From: Sphingomonas cannabina
Lineage (GTDB): Bacteria > Pseudomonadota > Alphaproteobacteria > Sphingomonadales > Sphingomonadaceae
NCBI RefSeq assembly: GCF_021391395.1
Contig: NZ_CP090059.1
Coordinates: forward strand, 1,039,001 to 1,103,000
Length of the DNA stretch: 64,000 bases
Reading direction: 5' to 3'
Under the pieces are notes generated by a model, which worked only from the letters and a program-made list of their open reading frames with translations, searched no databases and was not told where the DNA came from. The translations under genes were made by a program, and so were the position numbers. Positions 15,987 through 23,792 of this stretch are shown piece after piece; position 1 is the first letter of the stretch, and every line of letters begins with the position of its first letter.

Positions 15987-16788
15987 GTGATCTCGCCGTC
16001 TGATAAGGGGACGCCCGATTGGCGCGATCCCGCGGACTACGCGCGCCTCGCTCGTATCGATCGAGCCGGACTTATGTGGGAATGGCTGCGCCGCGATCCG
16101 GACTATATCGCTTGGCATGCTCGCGCGAGCGTCGCGACGCGCGGTGTATCCGGCATCGGTCCCGATCCTTCGCGATGGGGCCTTCACTTTCGCTGAGGAG
16201 CCGGCTCGCCACGCCCCCGAGGCGCGTATTATTTGGCGTGCCGATCTCGATCCGGGCACGCTCGATGTGGTGGTCGTTTCTGCCGATTGCGCCGATTCGG
16301 ATCACGTTATGCTGGAGGAGCTTGCGCCTTGGCTCACGGTCGTGGCCGGTCCCGACGGGCGGGAGCACGCTGTTCTCTCGGACGGTTGGCATCACATCCG
16401 CCTAGACGTCGAAACGGGGAGCCTCGCCCGGGGTGGGCGGGTCCTCCTCCTCTATCGACTGCAAGGCTTGGTCAGTGCTCGCCCGCGGTTGCTGCCGCTG
16501 AGGCGCTTCCTCGACCTTGTCGAGCATCACCGCTTTGCCGCCTCGCTGTTTCCGCGCGATCCATACATTGCTCGTTGGCTGGTGTTATTGCGCGTCCACG
16601 ATGCGCTCGCAGCGGGCGCGAGCCAACGCGAGATCGCCGAGGTCCTGCTCGGTGCCGGACATGTCGGCGATTGGAAAAGTCGATCGGATTGGGTGCGCTC
16701 GCGCGTGCGGCGGTTAGTACGCGGTGCGGGAGCAATGGCGCGAGGCGGCTATCGCTCGCTAATGCGGCATGGTCGGACTTCGCGATAA
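15987..16788 (+). CDS. FseA-like regulator encoded in two frames (DUF6499-type N-part joined by +1 shift to DUF2285 part)
   Basis: The first frame (to a TGA at 16194-16196) has DWRDPADYARL, GLMWEWLRRDPDYIAWHA and ends RWGLHFR. The second frame continues AEEPARHAPEARIIWRADLDP and runs to 16788 as a DUF2285 protein (residues DVVVVSAD, RLLPLRRFLDLVEHHRF, QREIAEVLLGAGHVGDW). Reading TTT, skipping C16191 and resuming at GCT gives one continuous 266-aa protein with the normal domain order. In Mesorhizobium ICEMlSymR7A, msi172 and msi171 are fused in the same way to make FseA, an activator of excisionase transcription. The first-frame start is uncertain: GTG 15987 is chosen because it begins just before the conserved part; TTG 15918 is possible. 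The second frame has its own ATG at 16117. A simple mutation remains the alternative. Confidence 0.72.
16185..16196 (+). promoter_or_regulatory. Putative +1 programmed ribosomal frameshift site (TTT-C ... TGA)
   Basis: Codons are CAC TTT CGC TGA in the first frame. A tRNA-Phe on TTT can move one base to TTC, a better match to its GAA anticodon, and then read GCT GAG GAG. Slippage of tRNA-Phe from UUU to UUC is the mechanism established for FseA. The in-frame stop two codons later limits the unshifted product. Confidence 0.65.
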
Positions 16789-16845
16789 GAAATGTAAGGG
16801 GGCTCGAGGCTCGAGAGATGATTATGCACCTCAATGCCACAGTTG

Positions 16846-17010
16846 TCAGAGCTTCCGTCTCAAGGAGGGCGGCCGAAAGTTCGGGTTCTTTGGATCGCAG
16901 CGCCCCGCCCAAATCTTCCATGCGTCGGCAATCCGTATAGCGGCGACGCCAGCAAAGATTGCTCCGACACCGCCTGTGATGCGATCGCGGCTGCCACCTC
17001 CAGCATGCAT
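16846..17010 (-). CDS. Possible 54-aa membrane-spanning small protein
   Basis: The ATG follows an AGGAG ribosome site at five bases. The product has one hydrophobic stretch (ITGGVGAIFAGVAAIRIA) followed by a basic, Pro-rich tail. It lies 61 bp after the 17072-17263 gene on the same strand, with a 20-codon frame in between that overlaps both (TAATG at its start, TGATG at its end). No family is recognised. It could be a small holin-like or regulatory protein, or non-coding. Confidence 0.3.
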   Translation of the reverse strand: MHAGGGSRDRITGGVGAIFAGVAAIRIADAWKIWAGRCDPKNPNFRPPSLRRKL

Positions 17011-17071
17011 CAAGCTCCTAGCACGAGATCGATGGATGCGTCGGCGTATGCCAAGACGGTGGTCTCACTCA

Positions 17072-17263
17072 TTACTCCGCCCCTTCGTCACGGGCCATTG
17101 AGCGATAACCGTGCTTGTCCAACGCGGCTTCCACAACGTTCCATTCGACGCCTGGAGCGACGATCCTAAAACCTTCATCATGACTTGCATTCGGTAAGAC
17201 TTGAGCTGTAACCCCGCCTTCCGCAAGCAATACACGGATCCGTTCCGCCTCGCTTTCGCGCAT
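17072..17263 (-). CDS. Hypothetical 63-aa protein
   Basis: The product begins MRESEAERIRVLLAEGGVTAQ and has a mixed alpha/beta composition (RIVAPGVEWNVVEAALDKHGY) like a compact cytosolic domain. An AAGAGA element lies five bases upstream of the ATG. It is divergent from the Lrp gene across a 240-bp, noticeably AT-rich region that could hold promoters in both directions. No function is recognised. Confidence 0.45.
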   Translation of the reverse strand: MRESEAERIRVLLAEGGVTAQVLPNASHDEGFRIVAPGVEWNVVEAALDKHGYRSMARDEGAE

Positions 17264-17506
17264 ATATTCTCTTGTAGTTTTTAGATTCCAAATATTTCTA
17301 ATGATCCATGAGACAGGAAGGAAGATACCTGGACCGAAATATTCAGCGGACTTGCTATCGATTCGATCGAAGCGCCGATCTCATCCTGTCCCGCGGCATG
17401 CTGCAGTTGCGAAGTGAAGGGTATCAGCAATGCGGTTGCGCTTCCCGCCCTTTTGCAACAGCCTCAGCGGGGTATTTCTCCACTTGCAACAAGAAAGGGG
17501 AGTTTT

Positions 17507-18031
17507 GTGATCGAATCCGTTAGTGAGCCGCTGGACGCTACCGATTACCGCATTCTCCAGGAGCTATCCGTCGACGGACGCGTGTCCGACGTCGCGCTGG
17601 GAGAGCGCGTCCATCTGTCGAGTACCGCCGCGGCGCGGAGGCGCAAGATCCTGGAAGAGCAGGGAGCGATCCGCGGGTACAACGCCGACCTCGACCTCGG
17701 GCGGCTCGGTCTCCACATTGTCGTACTGGTCGCGATCGAGCTGAGCTCGCAGGCCGAGCAGGTGCTCAACGAATTCGAGACGGCGGTGGTGCGCTGCCCT
17801 TCGATGTCGTTCTGCAGCTTCGTATCGGGCGACACCGACTTCGTCATGATCGTGCACGTCCGATCGTTCGAGGATTATGACCGGATCTATCGCAGCGAGC
17901 TCTCGACGCTGCCGCATGTCGCGCGCATCCGCAGCAGCTTCGTAATGCGCCAGGTGGCGCAGCGGACGGCGCCGCCGATCCTGTTCGGGAACAGCGGCCG
18001 AAATTCGTCGTCCAGAAGCGAATCGGCGTAG
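17507..18031 (+). CDS. Lrp/AsnC-family transcriptional regulator
   Basis: A 174-aa protein. The AsnC-type HTH is at residues 9-60 (LDATDYRILQELSVDGRVSDVALGERVHLSSTAAARRRKILEE, written here as the region), followed by an RAM/ACT-like effector domain (IVVLVAIELSSQ, VSGDTDFVMIVHV). The start is GTG, with AAAGGGGAG just upstream; an earlier in-frame start has no ribosome site. Such regulators sense amino acids or peptides. It precedes a TonB receptor and an exported amidohydrolase on the same strand, so it probably controls them. Confidence 0.88.
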   Translation: MIESVSEPLDATDYRILQELSVDGRVSDVALGERVHLSSTAAARRRKILEEQGAIRGYNADLDLGRLGLHIVVLVAIELSSQAEQVLNEFETAVVRCPSMSFCSFVSGDTDFVMIVHVRSFEDYDRIYRSELSTLPHVARIRSSFVMRQVAQRTAPPILFGNSGRNSSSRSESA

Positions 18032-18299
18032 ATTTTTCTTCCATGCCCCGCTGCGGTTGATGAAAAGCGTCGAAAAGCAGGTGAAGTGTGATGAAATTCT
18101 GCTTCGTATACCGCTTTCGACGTAATATTTCCTGAGAAGCTGCGCGCGGTTTCCGATAATTTTGTTTCGAGAACAGGCCGGATCGCAGCGTCGCTGGAAT
18201 GCCAGGGCAGCGGGAACGGCAGCTTAATTCCAGCAGAGAGGAGGACAACGACCCAGGGAGGGGGTGCCGAGACGGACAAGGCCAACAAAAGGGGCTGTC

Positions 18300-21200
18300 A
18301 TGACGCATCTCGGCAATATCGTTGCGCGCAATTCGAAAACCCGGGCGTTCCGGCACGCCATTCTCGCTACTGTCGGTACGGCCCCATTGTGGCTCGCCGG
18401 CGCCGCCGCCGCACAGAGCGCCGATGCTCAGAACACCGAGCCCCCCTCGGCGCAGCAGGTCCTGCCTCAGGGCGGGCCGATCCGCTCCTCCAATACGGAC
18501 ACGCAGACGGTGAACGAGGCCGGGGGGCGCCCGGTCGATGCCGAAACCGGCGAGTCGCTGTCCGACGGTTCCCAGCCCAGTGCCGGCGTGGGCGAGATCG
18601 TCGTGACCGGCAGCCGCATCGTCCGCGACGGCTACAGCGCGCCAACGCCGGTCAGCGTGATCGGCACGGCCGACATCCAGGCCAATGCCCCCGCCAACCT
18701 CGCCGATTTCGTCAATACGCTGCCGGCGATCGCGGGCAGCTCGACGCCGGCCAACAGCTCGGGTTCGCTGTCGAACGGCAATGCCGGCATCAACGCGCTC
18801 AACCTGCGCTCGCTCGGCACCAACCGAACGCTGGTGCTGCTCGACGGTCAGCGCTCGGTCGCGTCGAGCGTCAACGGGACGGTCGACATCAACACCTTTC
18901 CGCAGGAGCTGGTGGAGCGGGTCGAGGTCGTCACCGGCGGCGCCTCGTCCGCCTACGGCTCCGACGCGGTCGGCGGCGTCGTCAACTTCATCCTCAACAA
19001 GAACTACCAGGGCTTCAAGGCGTCTGCCGAGTCGGGCATCACCACCTACGGCGACACGCCCACCTACAAGCTCACCATGACCGCCGGGAAAAGGTTCCTC
19101 GACGACCGGCTGCGCGTCATCGTCAGCGGCGAATATTTCAAGCAGGATGGCCGGCACACCATCGACCGCGACTGGAACAAGAGCCGCACCTTCCTGATCA
19201 CCAATCCCGACTATACCGCGACCAACGGCCTGCCGCAGTATATCGTCGCCTCGAACGTCGGGCTCAACCAGATGACGCCGGGCGGCCTGATCCGCCAGAT
19301 CGGCGCGACCGCGGGCGCCTATGCCGGGCCGCTCGAGGGCACCTATTTCGGCCTGATCGACCCGGCGACGGGTGTCGCGACCACCGGCATCCTCAACTTC
19401 GGTGCGCAGAGCGCGCCGTACATGGTCGGTGGAGACGCCGCCTATACGCTGAGCTCGCACCTCGGCACCAACACGCTGTCGCCGGACGAGGAGCGGATCA
19501 CCGGCTTCGGCCGGGTCAGCTTCGACGTCACCGACAGCTTCCAGATATTCGGCCAGGTCAGCTACAATCGCTACGAGGGTCTGTCCTACTACCAGGCCTC
19601 GCGCACGCCCTCGGTGACGATCGCGGCCGACAACGCCTATCTGCCCGCGTCCGTCCGCACCGCGCTGGCGGCGGGCGGCTACGGCTCGCTGATCATGGGC
19701 ACCACCAACGCCGGCATCCCGGCGGCCGGCAGCCACAACACGCGCGAGGTGTTCCGCTACGTCGCCGGCGCCAACGGCAGCTTCGGGATCGGCGGGGGCC
19801 AGTGGAAGTGGGACGCCTATTACCAGAAGGGCGTGATGAAGGCGCACGAGCTGCTGGTGAACACCTGGAACACCGCGCGGCTCGCGCTCGCCACCGACGC
19901 GGTGTTCGCGCCGGCGGGGAATGCGGCGGGGCTCGCCGCCGGCACGATCGTCTGCCGCTCGACGCTGACCGATCCGGCCAACGGCTGCGTGCCCATCAAC
20001 CGCATCGGCGTCGGCGGCATCACCCAAGAGGCTCTCGACTATATCTTCGGTCCCGGCCAGCCGGAGCGTTTCCAGACGATCAAGCAGGACGTGGCGGCGG
20101 TGAGCGTCAACGGCACGCTGTTCCGCCTGCCCGCCGGCCCGGTCGCGGTCGCCTTCGGCGGCGAGTGGCGGCGCGAGCAGGTCGACGGCACCGTCGACCC
20201 GCTCTACCAGTCGGGCTGGCAGTACGGGAACTATCAGGTCAATCGCGGCTCCTACGACGTGACCGAAGGCTTCGTCGAGCTGGCGGTGCCGGTCTTCACC
20301 GGCTTCGACGTCAACGCGGCCGGCCGCTTCACCCACTACAGCACCTCGGGCGACGTCCAGACCTGGAAGGTCGGCGCGACCTGGCAGCCGATCAAGGACA
20401 TCAGGCTGCGCGGCACCATCAGCCGCGACATCCGCGCGCCCAACCTCAACGAGCTGTTCGCCAGCGGCACGCGCCGCACCAACACCGTGCAGATCCCGCT
20501 CGCCAACGGCACCTTCCGGCCCGACACCTTCCTCGAGAACACCACAGGCAACCTCGACCTCCAGCCGGAGAAGGCCGACAGCTGGAGCGTCGGCGCGGTG
20601 CTGACGCCGACCTTCCTGCCCGGCTTTGCGCTGTCGGCGGACTATTTCGACATCTCGATCAAGGACGCGATCGGCGTCATCTCCGCCGACAACACCGCGA
20701 TCCTCTGCTACGTGCAGAACGTCCAGTCATTCTGCGACAACATCATCGTCGATCCGGCGACGGGCCTCACCCAGCAGATCAACCTCAAGCCGATCAACTT
20801 CTCGTCGCAGAAGGCGCGCGGGCTCGACATCGAGACCAGCTATCGCGTGCGGCTCGACGAGATCGCGTCGGGCCTGCCCGGCGACCTCACGCTGCGTGGC
20901 CTTGTCACCTACAATATCGAGAACACGACCGACAACGGTATCAACCTGCCGGTCGACGGCGCAGGATCCAACACCGGCAACGGCCCGCCGAGCTGGGTCT
21001 ACAACGTCAGCGCCACCTACAGCGTCGCCGACCTGACCTTCAACCTGACCGGCCGCGGCATCAGCGACGGCGTCTACAACAACAACTATGTCGAGTGTAC
21101 CAGCGGCTGCCCGGCATCGACCGCGGACAACCGCACGATCAACGACAACCACATCGACGGCGCGCTGTTCGTCGACACCTCGATCACGGTGAAGTTCCCG

Positions 21201-21377
21201 GCCTGGGCCGGGCAGGGATCGCTGCAGCTCGCGATCCGCAACCTGTTCGACAAGGACCCGGTGATCATCGGCAACGGTCCGAGCCAGGACAACACCACCG
21301 CCTATCCGCAGACCAACCGCAACTTCTACGACACGCTGGGCCGCACCTTCCGCGTGGTGGCGCGCATCGCGCTCTGA
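18300..21377 (+). CDS. TonB-dependent receptor (large, no STN)
   Basis: A 1026-aa outer-membrane receptor. A long signal peptide ends near AGAAAAQS. A Gln/Pro-rich linker leads to the TonB-box-like IVVTGSRIVRDG and the plug (LNLRSLGTNRTLVLLDGQRS, RVEVVTGGASSAYGSDAVGGVVN). The barrel includes FGRVSFDVTDSFQIFGQVSY and ends ...VVARIAL. The size and pattern match the oligopeptide/saccharide-type receptors common in sphingomonads. The ATG has an AAAGGGG ribosome site. The gene 25 bp downstream encodes a secreted amidohydrolase, so the cargo is likely an amide- or peptide-containing compound. Confidence 0.93.
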   Translation: MTHLGNIVARNSKTRAFRHAILATVGTAPLWLAGAAAAQSADAQNTEPPSAQQVLPQGGPIRSSNTDTQTVNEAGGRPVDAETGESLSDGSQPSAGVGEIVVTGSRIVRDGYSAPTPVSVIGTADIQANAPANLADFVNTLPAIAGSSTPANSSGSLSNGNAGINALNLRSLGTNRTLVLLDGQRSVASSVNGTVDINTFPQELVERVEVVTGGASSAYGSDAVGGVVNFILNKNYQGFKASAESGITTYGDTPTYKLTMTAGKRFLDDRLRVIVSGEYFKQDGRHTIDRDWNKSRTFLITNPDYTATNGLPQYIVASNVGLNQMTPGGLIRQIGATAGAYAGPLEGTYFGLIDPATGVATTGILNFGAQSAPYMVGGDAAYTLSSHLGTNTLSPDEERITGFGRVSFDVTDSFQIFGQVSYNRYEGLSYYQASRTPSVTIAADNAYLPASVRTALAAGGYGSLIMGTTNAGIPAAGSHNTREVFRYVAGANGSFGIGGGQWKWDAYYQKGVMKAHELLVNTWNTARLALATDAVFAPAGNAAGLAAGTIVCRSTLTDPANGCVPINRIGVGGITQEALDYIFGPGQPERFQTIKQDVAAVSVNGTLFRLPAGPVAVAFGGEWRREQVDGTVDPLYQSGWQYGNYQVNRGSYDVTEGFVELAVPVFTGFDVNAAGRFTHYSTSGDVQTWKVGATWQPIKDIRLRGTISRDIRAPNLNELFASGTRRTNTVQIPLANGTFRPDTFLENTTGNLDLQPEKADSWSVGAVLTPTFLPGFALSADYFDISIKDAIGVISADNTAILCYVQNVQSFCDNIIVDPATGLTQQINLKPINFSSQKARGLDIETSYRVRLDEIASGLPGDLTLRGLVTYNIENTTDNGINLPVDGAGSNTGNGPPSWVYNVSATYSVADLTFNLTGRGISDGVYNNNYVECTSGCPASTADNRTINDNHIDGALFVDTSITVKFPAWAGQGSLQLAIRNLFDKDPVIIGNGPSQDNTTAYPQTNRNFYDTLGRTFRVVARIAL

Positions 21378-21401
21378 TCTTCAGAACGAGGGGAAAGAAC
21401 A

Positions 21402-22979
21402 ATGAGGACGTTTTCGCTTGCCGCCGCCGCGCTTCTGCTGGCGGGCACGACCCTTTCCGCACCGGCCTTCGCCGACGCGAGCCCGAAGCTGAAATCCGAA
21501 GCGGAGGTCGGTGTCGATGCGCGGGCGAAGCTTGCGCAGGAGATGGTCGATTCCATCTTCAGCTTCGCCGAGCCCGGCTTCCAGGAGTTCAGGACGTCCG
21601 ACTATATCACCGACATCCTCGCCAAGAACGGCTTCAAGATCGAAAAGGGCGTCGCCGGCATCCCCACCGCCTGGACCGCGACCTGGGGCGAGGGCGGGCC
21701 GCTGATCGCGCTCGGCTCGGACATCGACGGGCTGCTGGGGCTGTCGCAGGTGCCGGGCATCCCGACGATCAAGCCGCAGGTCGAAGGCGCGCCGGGCCAT
21801 GGTGAGGGGCACAACTCCGGCATGCCGCTGGTCGTCGTCGCCGCGCTGGCGGCGAAGGACGTGATGGAGAAGCACGGCATCAAGGGCCGGCTGATGATCT
21901 GGCCGGGCGTCGCGGAGGAACTGCTCGCCACCAAGGCCTTCTATGTCCGTGACGGCCTGTTCAACGGCGTCGACGCGTGCATCTTCACCCATGTCAGCCG
22001 CGACTTCAGTACCGCCTGGGGGCCGCTGCCCAGCAACGGCATGGTCTCCGTCGAATATACCTTCAAGGGCAAGACCGCCCATGCCGCCGGCCAGCCCTGG
22101 GCCGGGCGCAGCGCGCTCGACGGCGTCGAGCTGATGGATATCGCCTGGAACATGCGGCGCGAGCATCTGCCGCTCACCCAGCGCTCGCACTACGTCATCA
22201 CCAACGGCGGCGGCCAGCCCAACGTCGTGCCCGGCGAGGCGTCGGTCTGGTATTATTTCCGCGAGCAGACCTTCAAGTCGATCCGCGAGCTGTTCCAGAC
22301 CGGCAACGAGATCTCCGAAGCCGCCGCCAAGGCAACGGGCACCACCGTCTCGCGCCGCATCCTCGGCTATGCCGCGCCCAACTATGGCAACCGGCCGCTC
22401 GCCGAGGCGGCGTTCCGGAACATCGAGCGCGTCGGCATGCCCAAATGGACCGCCGACGACCAGGCCTTTGCCAAGGCGGTGCAGCAGGCCAACGGCTTCG
22501 AGCTCGAACCGCTCGCGACCAAGGTGACGCCGCTCTCCACGCCTGAGAAGCGCGGCCCGTCGATGGGCGGCGGCTCCGACGACATCGGCGACATCATGTG
22601 GACCGTGCCGACCATCACGATCCGCTATCCGTCGAACATCCCCAATGCGATTGGCCACAACGTGACCTCGGCGATGGCGATGGCGACCCCGATCGCACAC
22701 AAGGGCGTGGTGGCGGGCGCCAAGGCGCTGTCGATGACCATCCTCGACCTGATGACGACGCCCAAGCTGGTCGCGGACGCGAAGGCCTATTTCAACGACG
22801 TCCAGCTCAAGGACCAGAAATATGATCCGGTGCTGACCGCCGAGGACAAGCCGGCGATTCACCTCAACACCGAGGTCATGCGGCGGCTGCGGCCGGAGAT
22901 GGAGAAGAATTACTACGATCCGGCGAAGTACCCGACCTACCTGGATCAGTTGGGCATCGCCTATCCCCGAACCAAGTAA
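21402..22979 (+). CDS. Exported M20-family amidohydrolase (AbgB-like)
   Basis: A 525-aa protein with a signal peptide (MRTFSLAAAALLLAGTTLSA, cleavage near AFA). Metal-site segments of the M20 amidohydrolase class are visible: GSDIDGL, EGHNSGM and GVAEE; the dimerisation lid starts near VSVEYTFKGKTAHAAG. The relatives cleave p-aminobenzoyl-glutamate and other N-acyl amino acids. Being periplasmic and coupled to a TonB receptor, it probably hydrolyses an imported amide. The substrate cannot be deduced. Confidence 0.88.
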   Translation: MRTFSLAAAALLLAGTTLSAPAFADASPKLKSEAEVGVDARAKLAQEMVDSIFSFAEPGFQEFRTSDYITDILAKNGFKIEKGVAGIPTAWTATWGEGGPLIALGSDIDGLLGLSQVPGIPTIKPQVEGAPGHGEGHNSGMPLVVVAALAAKDVMEKHGIKGRLMIWPGVAEELLATKAFYVRDGLFNGVDACIFTHVSRDFSTAWGPLPSNGMVSVEYTFKGKTAHAAGQPWAGRSALDGVELMDIAWNMRREHLPLTQRSHYVITNGGGQPNVVPGEASVWYYFREQTFKSIRELFQTGNEISEAAAKATGTTVSRRILGYAAPNYGNRPLAEAAFRNIERVGMPKWTADDQAFAKAVQQANGFELEPLATKVTPLSTPEKRGPSMGGGSDDIGDIMWTVPTITIRYPSNIPNAIGHNVTSAMAMATPIAHKGVVAGAKALSMTILDLMTTPKLVADAKAYFNDVQLKDQKYDPVLTAEDKPAIHLNTEVMRRLRPEMEKNYYDPAKYPTYLDQLGIAYPRTK

Positions 22980-22984
22980 CCCTC

Positions 22985-23009
22985 GGGCCCACGGCGCTCC
23001 CGCGGGCCC
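22985..23009 (+). terminator. Hairpin after the amidohydrolase gene
   Basis: GGGCCC-A-CGG pairs with CCG-C-GGGCCC around a five-base loop. No T-tract follows, so it may be a weak or factor-dependent terminator. Confidence 0.45.
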
Positions 23010-23048
23010 CATGTCACCCTCGCGTCACTTTCGCCGCAAGGAGAAACG

Positions 23049-23273
23049 ATGCCCAAGTCCATGGTCACGCTTCCGCCCGATATTGTGCAGCATTTGATCA
23101 CCAATTGCCCGGGCCGTACCGACGAAGCACTGCAGCCTAGATTTGGGATCAGCTACAACACATGGCGGCAGATCGAACGGGGCGCAGCGCTTCGCCGATC
23201 GCTTGCGGAGCGCCTTATCCGGAGGATCTCGGCGGAACGTGAAAGGTCCGGAAGCGACCAAACAGGTAGATAG
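23049..23273 (+). CDS. Small HTH-like protein
   Basis: A 74-aa basic protein with an excellent ribosome site (AAGGAG, five bases before ATG). The centre reads FGISYNTWRQIERGAALRRSLAERLIRRI, which resembles a short helix-turn-helix that recognises DNA, without a partner domain. It is alone on the strand, with a hairpin upstream and no clear partner. The family is not recognised. Confidence 0.55.
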   Translation: MPKSMVTLPPDIVQHLITNCPGRTDEALQPRFGISYNTWRQIERGAALRRSLAERLIRRISAERERSGSDQTGR

Positions 23274-23466
23274 GCGGCTGGGGTCAATATTCCGCCGCCG
23301 CGGCGCGAAGCGTTCCCGCAAATTGATCGTATGGGATAATCGCATGTTAGCTAACGTATTGTAGCCGCACATTACCGGTCCAAACGATGGCTATTTCGAC
23401 CCTGCTTCAAACCCGTCAGCCCGCTTTCAGCCCATTTCACGCCATTTGAGCTCGGGCCGCGATCAT

Positions 23467-23500
23467 GTCCGCTTTGGCGCTTAGGGGTCGAAAAGCGGAC
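23467..23500. repeat. Perfect 9-bp inverted repeat
   Basis: GTCCGCTTT and AAAGCGGAC are separated by 16 bases. As RNA it would form a stable stem-loop. It lies about 120 bp before the orphan terminator, consistent with both belonging to one small transcript. Confidence 0.6.
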
Positions 23501-23622
23501 AGCCGGCAGCCGGCCCAATTCGAGACTTTCCGCTGCATCATGCGCGTACGCGCGTCAGAGCACGCCGACACATGAAGCGTGTCCCCGCAACCATCACTAG
23601 AGCAGCCGCTGACTGCGCTTTA

Positions 23623-23647
23623 GCCGTCCCTCGTGGGCGGCTTTTTT
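23623..23647 (+). terminator. Rho-independent terminator
   Basis: A 7-bp stem (GCCGTCC/GGGCGGC, one G-U pair), loop CTCGT, then six T residues. It reads on the plus strand and precedes the pseudogene. Confidence 0.75.
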
Positions 23648-23792
23648 GCGCTTGGGCTCGACCGAGCCTGAGCCGACGCGTCCCCGGCAGCACCTTCAAA
23701 CTTTCGCCGTTCGGTCATCAAAGTGAAGAATGCGCTGACTAGCGCCGCCCCGAACCCGGAACGATCACGTCCGGGGAAGTTCAGGGGACTTC

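Larger units (their letters stand above)
23274..23792. other. Intergenic region with hairpins, possible sRNA
   Basis: About 520 bp without a convincing protein gene. It contains a perfect 9-bp inverted repeat at 23467-23500, a rho-independent terminator at 23623-23647 that has no obvious gene upstream on its strand, and a further GGCTCG/CGAGCC hairpin near 23655-23668. Confidence 0.5.

Noticed and set aside
16117..16788. DUF2285 frame as an independent complete gene
   Set aside because: Its ATG falls inside the conserved first-frame region and the protein continues the first frame's motif only after a +1 shift. An internal product is still possible.
15987..16788. Intact integrative element around the FseA-like gene
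   Set aside because: No integrase, relaxase, excisionase or attachment repeat was found in the surrounding 20 kb.
16769..17101. 110-codon plus-strand frame after the DUF2285 gene
   Set aside because: No ribosome site and no domain; it overlaps the minus-strand small frames.
17844..20336. 830-codon open frame opposite the TonB receptor gene
   Set aside because: It mirrors the receptor's codon pattern, has no recognisable domain or ribosome site, and is a GC-skew shadow. The same applies to long frames opposite acnA (50225-52972) and the asparagine synthetase (54193-56640).
18389..21805. 1138-codon second plus-strand frame through receptor and amidohydrolase
   Set aside because: It spans two clear genes out of frame and is very Arg-rich, typical of non-coding frames in GC-rich DNA.
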